Positions 24,166-32,046 of a DNA stretch of 35,922 nucleotides are shown one piece after another. Each line of letters opens with the position of its first letter. Position 1 is the first letter of the stretch. The notes under the pieces are model-generated. The model saw only the letters and a list, made by a program, of their open reading frames with translations. It was not told the DNA's origin and searched no databases. The DNA comes from Sphingomonadales bacterium. GTDB lineage: Bacteria > Pseudomonadota > Alphaproteobacteria > Sphingomonadales > Sphingomonadaceae. The stretch is taken from assembly GCA_017309275.1 (NCBI GenBank), contig JAFKLT010000079.1, positions 1 to 35,922 on the forward strand. Reading direction: 5' to 3'. The translations under genes and the position numbers were made by a program.

Positions 24166-24498
24166 ATGCGTGGCCTGATGCGCCTTGTCCTTTGCCTGAT
24201 GATCTCCCTGTCCCTCGGGATGGGAGCGGTCGCGCATGCCGGGGAGGCGGCCGCCGAAACCTATGCCGCATGCGTCGAGAGCGCGGGGCATGACCGCGAC
24301 GGCGATCCGCGCGACAGCGAAGCCGACAAATGGGGATTGCACGCGCATGGCGGATGCCACGGCCATCATCAGGCCGATGCGCTGGGTCGCGGTGGAGAGG
24401 CGGATGCCCCGCTGATCCGCGCGCTGAATTTCGCGGCCGGCGAGGATTTCCTGCCGCAGCTTCTTCCCGACGCCAACCTGCGTCCACCTATCGCCTGA
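24166..24498 (+). CDS. Small secreted His-rich protein preceding the czc-type genes (CzcI-like by position)
   Basis: The protein has 110 residues from ATG 24166, supported by ATAGGGGG just upstream; an in-frame start at 24076 would lack the N-terminal signal. The signal peptide MRGLMRLVLCLMISLSLGMGAVAHA is followed by a short mature part with two Cys residues and a His cluster (GLHAHGGCHGHHQADA), then an Asp/Glu-containing tail. It is not assigned to a named domain family. Its place directly before czcC, its size and its His-rich mature sequence are like CzcI of Cupriavidus, a small periplasmic protein in front of czcCBA. It could bind or buffer the exported metal in the periplasm. The coding call is good; the role is by analogy. 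Confidence 0.6.
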   Translation: MRGLMRLVLCLMISLSLGMGAVAHAGEAAAETYAACVESAGHDRDGDPRDSEADKWGLHAHGGCHGHHQADALGRGGEADAPLIRALNFAAGEDFLPQLLPDANLRPPIA

Positions 24499-24512
24499 AT
24501 CATCCGCGCCGA

Positions 24513-24528
24513 CGCCCCCTTGCGGGCG
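24513..24528 (+). terminator. Small hairpin between the His-rich gene and czcC
   Basis: CGCCC (24513-24517) and GGGCG (24524-24528) form a short stem around CCTTGC in the 64-bp gap. No U-run follows. It may act as a partial terminator, so that the small upstream gene is expressed more strongly than czcCBA, or may be chance. Confidence 0.3.
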
Positions 24529-24562
24529 CCGGTTCCCTTCGGATTGTTCAGGATATTCCCTT

Positions 24563-25828
24563 ATGAAGCGATTGCTCGCGGCCGCCCTGGCCGCACCGCT
24601 ATGCGTCCTTGCGGCGCAGGCGCAGACGTTGCCGTCCCCGGCGGACGGCGACTTGCTGACACTCGATACGGCGCTGGCCGAAGCCAGCCGCCGTTCACCA
24701 CTCCCTCTCGTCGCCGAAGCGGGCGTGCGTTCTGCCGAGGCAGCGCGCGACGTCGTCGCGCTGCGGCCCAACCCGTCGATCGGCATCGACACCGAAAATG
24801 CGCTGGGTACGGGGCCGTATCGCGGTCTGGATGGCAGCGACACGACGATCGCCTTTGCTCTGCCAGTCGAACTCGGCGGCAAGCGTTCGGCGCGCGTTGC
24901 CGTCGCGCATAGCCGGGTGCGGCGGGCCGAAATCGATGTGGTGATCGCCGGTGCCGACCTCCGGCTGGCGGTGACGCAGGCCTATATCGCATTGATCGCC
25001 GCCGAACGCCGCACCGCAGTCGCCGACGCGCAGCTCGCCGTGACTACCGAAAATCTGCGCATCGCGCGCGATCGCGTGACGGTGGGCGCCAATTCGCCGA
25101 TCGACGAACAGCGCGCCGCGCTGGAACAGGTGAGGGCGCGGGCAGAGGCCGATGTCGCGCGGCGAAGCGCCGTTGCCGCGCGCGAGCTGCTGCGACACTA
25201 TGTCGGCGATCGCGCGACGGGCACGCTCGACGCCGTCTGGTTCGACCAGATGGTGACCGAAGTGCAAGGGCCTGTGTTGCCCGAAAAGGTTGACGGGACG
25301 TTGGCGCTCGCCGCGGCGGCGGTCGACACGGACGCTGCCGAGGCCGGCCTGCGCCTTGCCCGCAGCCAGCGGGCACCTGACGTGACGCTGACCGCCGGAA
25401 CACGGCGGTTGGAGGCGACCAACGACCAGGCGATGGTCTTTGGCGTGTCGATCCCGCTGCCGATCTTCAACGGCGGTAAGGCTTCGATCACACAGGCTTC
25501 GCGCGAGCGCGACCAGTCGGAGGCACGCGAGCGCGCCGTTCGCTTCGAGGCAGAACAGGCGATCGCGGCGGCCGAAGCTGACCGCGACCGAGCGGCGACG
25601 GCGGTCCGCGCGTCGGCTCCGGCGCTCGTGGCAGCGGGCGAGGCGGCGCGGATCGCGCGGATCGGATATGCCGAGGGCAAGTTCGACCAGATGGTCCTTC
25701 TCGACGCCGAGCGCACATTTCTCGACACCCGGCGCGGCGCGATCGACGCGCGCGCCGACTATCACAATGCCGTCGCTCGTCTCGAGCGCCTGACGATGCG
25801 CCTTTCGGGCGCAGGAGAGAAGCAATGA
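24563..25828 (+). CDS. czcC: CzcC-like outer-membrane efflux protein (TolC superfamily)
   Basis: The protein has 421 residues with a signal peptide (LLAAALAAPLCVLAAQAQ) and two long coiled-coil-forming halves typical of the outer-membrane efflux family. In the first, LDTALAEASRRSPLPLVAEAG is followed by LRPNPSIGIDTENALG and ALPVELGGKRSARVAVAHS. In the second, LRLARSQRAPDVTLTAGTRR is followed by VFGVSIPLPIFNGGKAS. The GKR/GGK features and length are characteristic of the CzcC/CusC-like metal group. It forms the trimeric exit duct of the RND pump encoded downstream. Its stop overlaps the adaptor start (ATGA at 25825-25828). Family firm; the gene symbol indicates the subgroup, not proven Co/Zn/Cd specificity. 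Confidence 0.85.
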   Translation: MKRLLAAALAAPLCVLAAQAQTLPSPADGDLLTLDTALAEASRRSPLPLVAEAGVRSAEAARDVVALRPNPSIGIDTENALGTGPYRGLDGSDTTIAFALPVELGGKRSARVAVAHSRVRRAEIDVVIAGADLRLAVTQAYIALIAAERRTAVADAQLAVTTENLRIARDRVTVGANSPIDEQRAALEQVRARAEADVARRSAVAARELLRHYVGDRATGTLDAVWFDQMVTEVQGPVLPEKVDGTLALAAAAVDTDAAEAGLRLARSQRAPDVTLTAGTRRLEATNDQAMVFGVSIPLPIFNGGKASITQASRERDQSEARERAVRFEAEQAIAAAEADRDRAATAVRASAPALVAAGEAARIARIGYAEGKFDQMVLLDAERTFLDTRRGAIDARADYHNAVARLERLTMRLSGAGEKQ

Positions 25829-26952
25829 CATCAGCAACCATCATCCGGGCGGCGCTGCCGCTCGCCCTTGCCCTTTCGGCTTGCGGGGAAAAACCGGCGG
25901 AAAAGTCGGCGGAGCAGAAGACTGAGCATGCCGAGGAAGAAGGCGTGGTCACTCTGACCGAGAAACAGATCGCCGAGGCGGGTATCGAGATCGTGCGCAC
26001 GGTCGCGGGTGGCACGGGCGTCTTGACGCTGCCGGCCACGATCGAAAGCGATCCGCAAGCGACGCAGGTCGTGTCGGCCGCGATCGGCGGGCGCGTCGTC
26101 GCGCTCAACCGCAACCTCGGCCAGACGGTCGCACGCGGTGAGATATTGGCGGTGATCGAAAGCCGCGATGCCGCCGGTCTGCGGGCGGAGGTCGAGGCTG
26201 CGCAGGCGCGCGCCGCGCTGGCACGGTCGACGCTTGCCCGCGAAGAGCGGCTCTTCAATCTGAAGGTATCGCCCGAGCGCGATCTGATCGCCGCGCGGAC
26301 CGCGATGGCGGAGGCGAATATCGCGCTGCGTCTCGCCCGGCAGCAATTGGCGGCAGCCGGTGTTGGTGGCGGCGCGCTCAATCGTATCGGCGTGGTCGCG
26401 CCGATCGGCGGACAAGTCACGGCGCGCAGCGTCGTGTTGGGCCAGACGGTGGCGCCCGATGCGGAGCTGTTCCGCGTGGCGAATCTCGGCCGCGTCGCGA
26501 TCAACCTTGCGCTGACCCCTGTCGATGCGGGCAAGGTTCGCGTCGGCATGCCGGTCGAGGTGCGATCGGGCGACCGGCGCGGACAGGCGCGTATCGAATT
26601 CGTGTCGCCCGTCCTCGATCAGGCGACACGGCTCGTTCCCGCTGTGGCATTGCTCGGCAATGGCGGTGCGTCGTGGCGTCCGGGTGAGCCGGTTACCGTC
26701 GCGATCGGGACGGGCGCGGCGAGCGACGCGATCGTGGTTCCCGACAGCGCGCTGCAGACGATCGAGGGCAAGACCGTCGTCTTCGCGCGCACGAAGCAGG
26801 GGTTCCGAGCCGTTCCCGTCGCGGTCACGACGCGCGGCGGCGGGCAGGCGACGGTTACCGGTCTTGCCGCGAACCAGGCGATCGCGGGCGAGGGCAGTTT
26901 TACGCTGAAGGCGGAACTCGGCAAGGGCGAAGCCGAACATGGGGGGCATTGA
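25825..26952 (+). CDS. czcB: CzcB-like RND periplasmic adaptor lipoprotein
   Basis: The protein has 375 residues, with a lipoprotein signal (ALALSAC, lipidated C20) followed by a charged Lys/Glu-rich linker. The membrane-fusion core is standard: a barrel-sandwich start IGGRVVALNRNLGQTVARGE, a helical hairpin (about 120-175), its return APIGGQVTARSVVLGQTVAPD, then the beta-barrel and membrane-proximal domains (PDSALQTIEGKTVVFARTKQ). It links the inner-membrane pump to the outer-membrane duct. The long N-terminal metal-chaperone extension of some CzcB proteins is absent, but a short HAEEEG/GEAEHGGH pair at the two ends may touch metal. It overlaps czcC, and its stop lies 3 bp before the pump ATG. 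Confidence 0.87.
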   Translation: MTSATIIRAALPLALALSACGEKPAEKSAEQKTEHAEEEGVVTLTEKQIAEAGIEIVRTVAGGTGVLTLPATIESDPQATQVVSAAIGGRVVALNRNLGQTVARGEILAVIESRDAAGLRAEVEAAQARAALARSTLAREERLFNLKVSPERDLIAARTAMAEANIALRLARQQLAAAGVGGGALNRIGVVAPIGGQVTARSVVLGQTVAPDAELFRVANLGRVAINLALTPVDAGKVRVGMPVEVRSGDRRGQARIEFVSPVLDQATRLVPAVALLGNGGASWRPGEPVTVAIGTGAASDAIVVPDSALQTIEGKTVVFARTKQGFRAVPVAVTTRGGGQATVTGLAANQAIAGEGSFTLKAELGKGEAEHGGH

Positions 26953-26954
26953 TC

Positions 26955-29900
26955 ATGATCGCCCATATCGTCAATTTCTCCGTGGCGCGGCGCTGGTTCG
27001 TGCTGCTGGTCACCGCGATCGCCACTGTCGTCGGAGCATGGGCGCTTGCCCGGCTGCCGATCGACGCTGTCCCGGACATCACCAACAACCAGGTCCAGAT
27101 CAACGCGCGCGCGCCGTCGCTCTCGACCGAGCAGGTCGAACGACAGGTCGCCTTTCCAGTCGAGACCGCGCTGGCCGGGATTCCCGGCCTTGAAAATACA
27201 CGGTCGCTCAGCCGGAACGGCTTTGCGCAGATAACGGCAGTCTTCGCCGATTCGACCGACATCTATTTCGCTCGCCAGCAGGTCGCCGGACGGCTGCGCG
27301 AGGTGGAGGACGGCTTGCCCGAGGGCGTCACTCCCGAAATGGGGCCGATCGCAACCGGGCTGGGCGAAGTCTATATGTGGACCGTCCATCTGGAACATCG
27401 GACCGAGGACAAGCACAAGCCGGGCGAGCCGGGGCTTCAGCCCGACGGCAGCTATATTACCCCCGAAGGCGAGCGGCTGGTCAGCGAGGCCGACAAGGCG
27501 ACCTATCTTCGCACGACGCAGGACTGGATCGTCACGCCGCTGCTGAAGAGCGTGTCGGGTCTGGCGGGCATCGACACCATCGGCGGCTATGTGAAGCAAT
27601 ATCAGGTCGTGCCCGACATGCAGCGGCTGGCCGCGTTGGGTATCAGCCTGAACGACCTGGCGACTGCGCTGGAGGCGAACAACCGGGCTATCGGTGCAGG
27701 GGTGGTCGTCCGCAACGGCGAGGGGTTGTCGGTGCGTTCCGACGCGCGCATCAGCGGCGCGGCGCCGCTCGCCGAGACCGTGATCGCTGCGCGAGGTGGC
27801 GTGCCGATCATGCTGGGCCAGGTCGCGACGGTGAAGACCGGGCAGGCGAGCCGCATGGGATCGGCATCCGAGAACGGCAAGGAGGTTGTCATCGGCACCG
27901 CTATCATGCGGATCGGTGAAAACAGTCGCAATGTAGCAACAAACGTCGCCGAACGGCTGGAGCAGATCAACGCGTCGCTTCCCACCGACATCGTGATCCA
28001 GCCGGTGCTCGACCGCACCGGTCTGGTCGAGGCGACGATCAAGACGGTGGCAAAGAATCTGACCGAGGGGGCGCTGCTGGTCATCGTCATCCTGTTCCTG
28101 TTGCTGGGCAATTTTCGTGCGGCGCTGATCGCGGCCCTGGTCATTCCGATCACGCTGCTGCTGACCAGCTTCGGCATGTTGCAGGGCGGCATATCGGCCA
28201 ATCTGATGAGCCTTGGCGCGCTGGATTTCGGGCTGATCGTCGATGGCGCGGTGATCATCGTAGAGAACGCGCTGAAACGCATCGGCGAGCAGCAGCACGG
28301 ACTGGGGCGCACGCTTACCCGCGAGGAGCGGCTGTCGGCGGTGGCCGCGGCGACGCGCGAGATGATCAGGCCGTCGGTATATGGCCAGGCCATCATCATC
28401 CTGGTCTATGTGCCTTTGCTGACGCTGTCGGGCGTCGAGGGGAAGACCTTCACGCCGATGGCGCTGACGGTGATTCTCGCACTCATCGGCGCGTTCGTCC
28501 TCTCGCTGACCTTCGTGCCCGCGATGCTGGCCATCTGGCTGTCGAAGCCGGTCGAGGAGAGCGAGGGGCGGGTGATGGCGTGGCTGGGCCGGCATTATGC
28601 GCCGCGCCTCGACCGCGCGATGGCCAAGCCGCGCAACACGATGCTGACGGCAGGGGCCGCGCTGCTGGTCGCCGTCGGCGCCTATGCGTCGCTGGGACAG
28701 GAGTTTCTGCCGCAACTCGACGAAGGCGACCTGACCGTGCAGTTGCTTCGCGTGCCGGGCATTTCGGTCGACCAGAGCCAGGCGATGCAACTCCGTGTTG
28801 AGCGGGCGCTGTCGGCGCTTCCGGAGGTCGCGTTCGTCTTTTCGAAGACGGGGACCGCCGAACTTGCCTCGGACCCGATGCCGCCGAATATTTCCGACAC
28901 CTTTGTCATCATGAAGGACCGGAAAAGCTGGCCCGATCCGCGGCTCAGCAAAGCCGATCTCAGCGCGAAGATCGAACGGTTGCTGTCGGACATGCCCGGC
29001 AGTGCGTTCGAGATCAGTCAGCCGATCCAGATGCGCTTCAACGAACTGATCGCAGGCGTCCGCGGCGACGTGGCGGTCAAGGTCTTCGGCGATGACAGTG
29101 ATGCCATGGCGGCGACTGCGAACCGGATCGCAGCCATCCTGCGCGAAACCGAAGGCGCAACCGACGTTCGCGTCGAGCAGACCGAGGGGCTTCCCATATT
29201 GGATATAAGACCTCGGCGCGACGCGATGGCCCGCCTTGGGATAACGGCGGCGGCGCTGCAGGATACGGTGGCGGCCGCGATCGGCGGCCGGGACGCGGGC
29301 GTCATCTTTGAAGGCGACCGGCGCTTCGCGGTCACCATCCGTCTGTCCGACAGCGCCCGCGCCGACTTTTCGGCGTTGGGACAAGTGCCGATCCCCACGC
29401 CGGACGGGCGGTTCGTTCCGCTAGAAAGTGTGGCCGATCTGGTGGTGACCGACGGTCCGAACCAGATCAGCCGTGAAAATGGAAAACGGCGGATCGTCGT
29501 GCAGGCGAATGTCCGCGGGCGCGACGTCGCGGGCGTGGTCGGCGATGCACAGGCGGCGATCAGGGACAAGGTCCGCCTTCCTGCCGGTCAGTATCTGGAA
29601 TGGGGCGGCCAGTTCGAAAACCTGGTCTCCGCTCGCGATCGGCTGGGAGTGGTAGTTCCGGCCAGCTTTGCGATGATCCTGCTGTTGTTGTATGGCGCGC
29701 TTCGTAGCGTGCGCGACGCGATGATCGTCTTTACCGGCGTGCCGCTAGCACTCGTCGGCGGAGCGATCGCGCTGTTCGTGCGCGGTATGCCCTTCTCCGT
29801 CTCCGCGGCGGTCGGCTTCATCGCGCTGTCGGGCATCGCGGTGCTGAACGGACTGGTGATGGTAAGCGCGATCCAGGGCATGATCGCAGGGGGCATGTCG

Positions 29901-30158
29901 CGCGCCGAGGCGGCGCGGGCCGGAGCGCTCGCGCGTCTGCGCCCCGTCGTCATGACCGCGCTGGTGGCGTCGCTGGGCTTTGTCCCGATGGCGCTGGCGA
30001 CCGGCGCAGGCGCGGAGGTGCAGCGGCCATTGGCGACGGTGGTGATTGCCGGAATGATCTCCGCCACCCTGCTGACGCTGTTCGTACTGCCGACGCTCTA
30101 TGCCCGCTATGGCGGGCGGCGATCAGCCGATCCTGAAATGGCTGATAAAGGGTTGTAG
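26955..30158 (+). CDS. czcA: CzcA-like heavy-metal RND efflux pump (HME-RND)
   Basis: The protein has 1067 residues. The N-terminus MIAHIVNFSVARRWFVLLV and PIDAVPDITNNQVQINARAP are diagnostic of CzcA/CusA pumps, as is the PEMGPIATGLGEVYMW segment. The fourth helix carries the proton-relay motif LDFGLIVDGAVIIVEN with both Asp residues and the Glu expected of divalent-cation HME pumps. The last helices (AVGFIALSGIAVLNGLVMV) are complete. It drives metal efflux by proton antiport from periplasm and inner membrane to the outside. ATG 26955 is chosen over TTG 26949. Its final 36 bp overlap the convergent tetR gene. The cation (Zn/Co/Cd or Cu) is not certain; the DFG-xxxDG motif favours the Zn/Co/Cd/Ni group. 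Confidence 0.92.
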   Translation: MIAHIVNFSVARRWFVLLVTAIATVVGAWALARLPIDAVPDITNNQVQINARAPSLSTEQVERQVAFPVETALAGIPGLENTRSLSRNGFAQITAVFADSTDIYFARQQVAGRLREVEDGLPEGVTPEMGPIATGLGEVYMWTVHLEHRTEDKHKPGEPGLQPDGSYITPEGERLVSEADKATYLRTTQDWIVTPLLKSVSGLAGIDTIGGYVKQYQVVPDMQRLAALGISLNDLATALEANNRAIGAGVVVRNGEGLSVRSDARISGAAPLAETVIAARGGVPIMLGQVATVKTGQASRMGSASENGKEVVIGTAIMRIGENSRNVATNVAERLEQINASLPTDIVIQPVLDRTGLVEATIKTVAKNLTEGALLVIVILFLLLGNFRAALIAALVIPITLLLTSFGMLQGGISANLMSLGALDFGLIVDGAVIIVENALKRIGEQQHGLGRTLTREERLSAVAAATREMIRPSVYGQAIIILVYVPLLTLSGVEGKTFTPMALTVILALIGAFVLSLTFVPAMLAIWLSKPVEESEGRVMAWLGRHYAPRLDRAMAKPRNTMLTAGAALLVAVGAYASLGQEFLPQLDEGDLTVQLLRVPGISVDQSQAMQLRVERALSALPEVAFVFSKTGTAELASDPMPPNISDTFVIMKDRKSWPDPRLSKADLSAKIERLLSDMPGSAFEISQPIQMRFNELIAGVRGDVAVKVFGDDSDAMAATANRIAAILRETEGATDVRVEQTEGLPILDIRPRRDAMARLGITAAALQDTVAAAIGGRDAGVIFEGDRRFAVTIRLSDSARADFSALGQVPIPTPDGRFVPLESVADLVVTDGPNQISRENGKRRIVVQANVRGRDVAGVVGDAQAAIRDKVRLPAGQYLEWGGQFENLVSARDRLGVVVPASFAMILLLLYGALRSVRDAMIVFTGVPLALVGGAIALFVRGMPFSVSAAVGFIALSGIAVLNGLVMVSAIQGMIAGGMSRAEAARAGALARLRPVVMTALVASLGFVPMALATGAGAEVQRPLATVVIAGMISATLLTLFVLPTLYARYGGRRSADPEMADKGL

Positions 30159-30758
30159 TCGCCAGTCGATTTGCCGTTCGTCGAGGATCCCGTCCTCGAC
30201 GCCGGCAAGGCGGCTGAGCATCGCGTCGCCCGAGATGATCGACATGAAAAGGTGAGCCGCCGCGTCGGGGTCGTCGATTTCGGCGTCCCCCGCGGCGGTC
30301 CACGACGCGAAGAGGTCCGACAGTTCGGCGATGAAGGGAAGGTGAAGGTCGCGGTACGTCTGCAGCGCGAAATCCCGGTCGCGCAGACATTCGGATACCA
30401 GCATTCGCATCAGCGCTACCGCGCGCGGCGACTGCCATATCTCGCACTCGCGGCGGACATAGTCGCGAAGCACCTCGACATTCGATTGTCCCGGGGCGGA
30501 GTCGCGGCCGCTTCGTTCGTCGGTCGTCTCGTCGCGCCAGCGGATCGCGAGCGCGTGGAGCAGGCCCTGCTTGTTTCCGAACAATTCATAGAGAGTGGCA
30601 AGCGACCCGCCCGAACGCCGGACGATCTCGGCCAGGCTCGTTCTGTCATAACCCTGTTCTATGAACAGTGATTCTGCGGCGTCGAGAATCGCCTCGTGAC
30701 GCCGCGCACGGGGCGACGATCTATCCGCCTCGCAAAGAGACGTTTCATTCGTATTCAA
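30123..30758 (-). CDS. TetR/AcrR-family repressor
   Basis: The protein has 211 residues. A TetR helix-turn-helix spans about 18-65 (RRHEAILDAAESLFIEQGYD, TSLAEIVRRSGGSLATLYELFGNKQGLLHAL). An AcrR/NalC-like C-terminal ligand domain follows (ALMRMLVSECLRDRDFALQTY). The start is TTG 30758, with GAGAGGA at proper distance; no ATG is available in frame before the DNA-binding domain. It faces away from the multidrug RND operon and almost certainly represses it and itself through the palindrome at 30786-30801, which covers its own promoter. The effector would be a pump substrate. Its 3' end overlaps the convergent czcA end by 36 bp, so converging transcripts could interfere. Confidence 0.9.
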   Translation of the reverse strand: MNTNETSLCEADRSSPRARRHEAILDAAESLFIEQGYDRTSLAEIVRRSGGSLATLYELFGNKQGLLHALAIRWRDETTDERSGRDSAPGQSNVEVLRDYVRRECEIWQSPRAVALMRMLVSECLRDRDFALQTYRDLHLPFIAELSDLFASWTAAGDAEIDDPDAAAHLFMSIISGDAMLSRLAGVEDGILDERQIDWRLQPFISHFRIG

Positions 30759-30785
30759 GCGCAGTTCCTCTCACTTGCTCTTTTT

Positions 30786-30801
30786 TGTAATTTAAATTAC
30801 A
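30786..30801. promoter_or_regulatory. 16-bp perfect palindrome, probable TetR operator
   Basis: TGTAATTTAAATTACA is an exact inverted repeat between tetR and the adaptor gene. On the minus strand it contains TAAATT, 17 bp from TTGCGC, a plausible tetR promoter. On the plus strand it starts 5 bp after TTGCTC and covers the spacer and minus-10 region of a plausible pump promoter. One dimer could therefore block both directions. Confidence 0.75.
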
Positions 30802-30869
30802 CGCCGCCTCAGCGCAACGGTTTCCATCCGTTCGACGTTCACCAAAACGACAAATTTCCAGGGGTTCAT

Positions 30870-32036
30870 ATGAGTCGCGCCCGTTCCTTTGCAAGCGCCG
30901 TCGGCATCGTGCTGGCGTTGTCGCTGGCTGCCTGTTCGTCCGAGGCGCCCCCGGCACCGCCGCCGCCCGAGGTCAATATCGTGACGGTCGGAGCCCAGCC
31001 GATCCCGAACATCATCGAGCTGCCGGGCCGCGTCCAGGCCTATCGCACCGCCGAAGTGCGCGCCCGCGTCGACGGCATCGTCGAACGCCGCCTGTTCGAA
31101 GAGGGCAGCTATGTCGGCGCCGGCAAGCCGCTGTTCCGCATCGATCCGCGCCAGTTGACCGCCAGCGTCAACGCCGCGCGGGCGCAGCTCGCCCGCGCGC
31201 AGGCGACCGCCGCCAACGCGCGCCAGGTCGTCGGCCGGTACCAGCCGCTGTTGTCCGAACAGGCGATCGGCAAGCAGGAATATGATGCCGCGGTCGCCGC
31301 ACAGCGCACCGCCGAGGCCGACGTTCAGTCGGCGCAGGCCAATCTCGATTCGGCGCGCCTCAGCCTGGGCTATGCGACCGTCACCGCTCCGATCGGCGGC
31401 CGTGCACGGCGCGCCGAGGTGACCGAGGGCGCGCTGGTCAGCGCGGGTGGCGGCACGCTGCTCACCACGATCGAACAGATCGACCGCGTCTATGTCAATT
31501 TCGGGCAGTCGAGCACGGACCTGATGGCGATCCGCCGCGACATGGAGAGCGGCAAGCTGCAGGTTCCGCCGGTCGGCCGCGTCGAGGTCGAGCTGATCCT
31601 GGAGGACGGAACGCCCTATCCGGTCATCGGCCATCTCGACTTTTTCGACCTGTCGATCGACGAGGCGACCGGGACGGCCGCGCTGCGCGCCGAATTCCCG
31701 AACCCCGCCAACGCGCTGTTGCCCGGCCAGTTCGTCCGGGCACGGATCAAGGCCGGTTTCCGGCCCAACGGCATCCTGATCCCGCAGCGCGCGGTCAAGC
31801 TGTCGGCCGATGCCGCGACGGTGATGATCCTCGATTCCAAGAATGTCGTGACGCTGCGCCCGGTGAAGCTGGGCACGATGCAGCAGGGCCAATGGGCGAT
31901 CCTCGAGGGTCTGCGACCGGGCGACCGGGTGATCGTCGACGGTCTGCAAAAGGTCCAGCCGGGTCAGCCGGCAAAGGTCGCGGGAACGGCATCGACCCGG
32001 CCGACCCCCGCCAAGACTGCGACGACGAAGCGCTGA
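30870..32036 (+). CDS. MexA/AcrA-like RND periplasmic adaptor lipoprotein
   Basis: The protein has 388 residues from ATG 30870 with AGGGG upstream. The lipobox is LSLAAC (C22), followed by a Pro/Ala-rich linker. The adaptor core is classical: YRTAEVRARVDGIVERRLFEEG, a long helical hairpin with Ala/Gln-rich arms (RAQLARAQATAANARQVVGR, EQAIGKQEYDAAVAAQ), TVTAPIGGRARRAEVTEGALV, then the beta-barrel (RVYVNFGQSSTDLMAIRRD) and C-terminal domains. It bridges the MexB-like pump and OprM-like channel. The first open codons upstream (to 30696) cross the operator and are not used. It is 10 bp from the pump gene, in one operon. Confidence 0.92.
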   Translation: MSRARSFASAVGIVLALSLAACSSEAPPAPPPPEVNIVTVGAQPIPNIIELPGRVQAYRTAEVRARVDGIVERRLFEEGSYVGAGKPLFRIDPRQLTASVNAARAQLARAQATAANARQVVGRYQPLLSEQAIGKQEYDAAVAAQRTAEADVQSAQANLDSARLSLGYATVTAPIGGRARRAEVTEGALVSAGGGTLLTTIEQIDRVYVNFGQSSTDLMAIRRDMESGKLQVPPVGRVEVELILEDGTPYPVIGHLDFFDLSIDEATGTAALRAEFPNPANALLPGQFVRARIKAGFRPNGILIPQRAVKLSADAATVMILDSKNVVTLRPVKLGTMQQGQWAILEGLRPGDRVIVDGLQKVQPGQPAKVAGTASTRPTPAKTATTKR

Positions 32037-32046
32037 GCCCGATATC

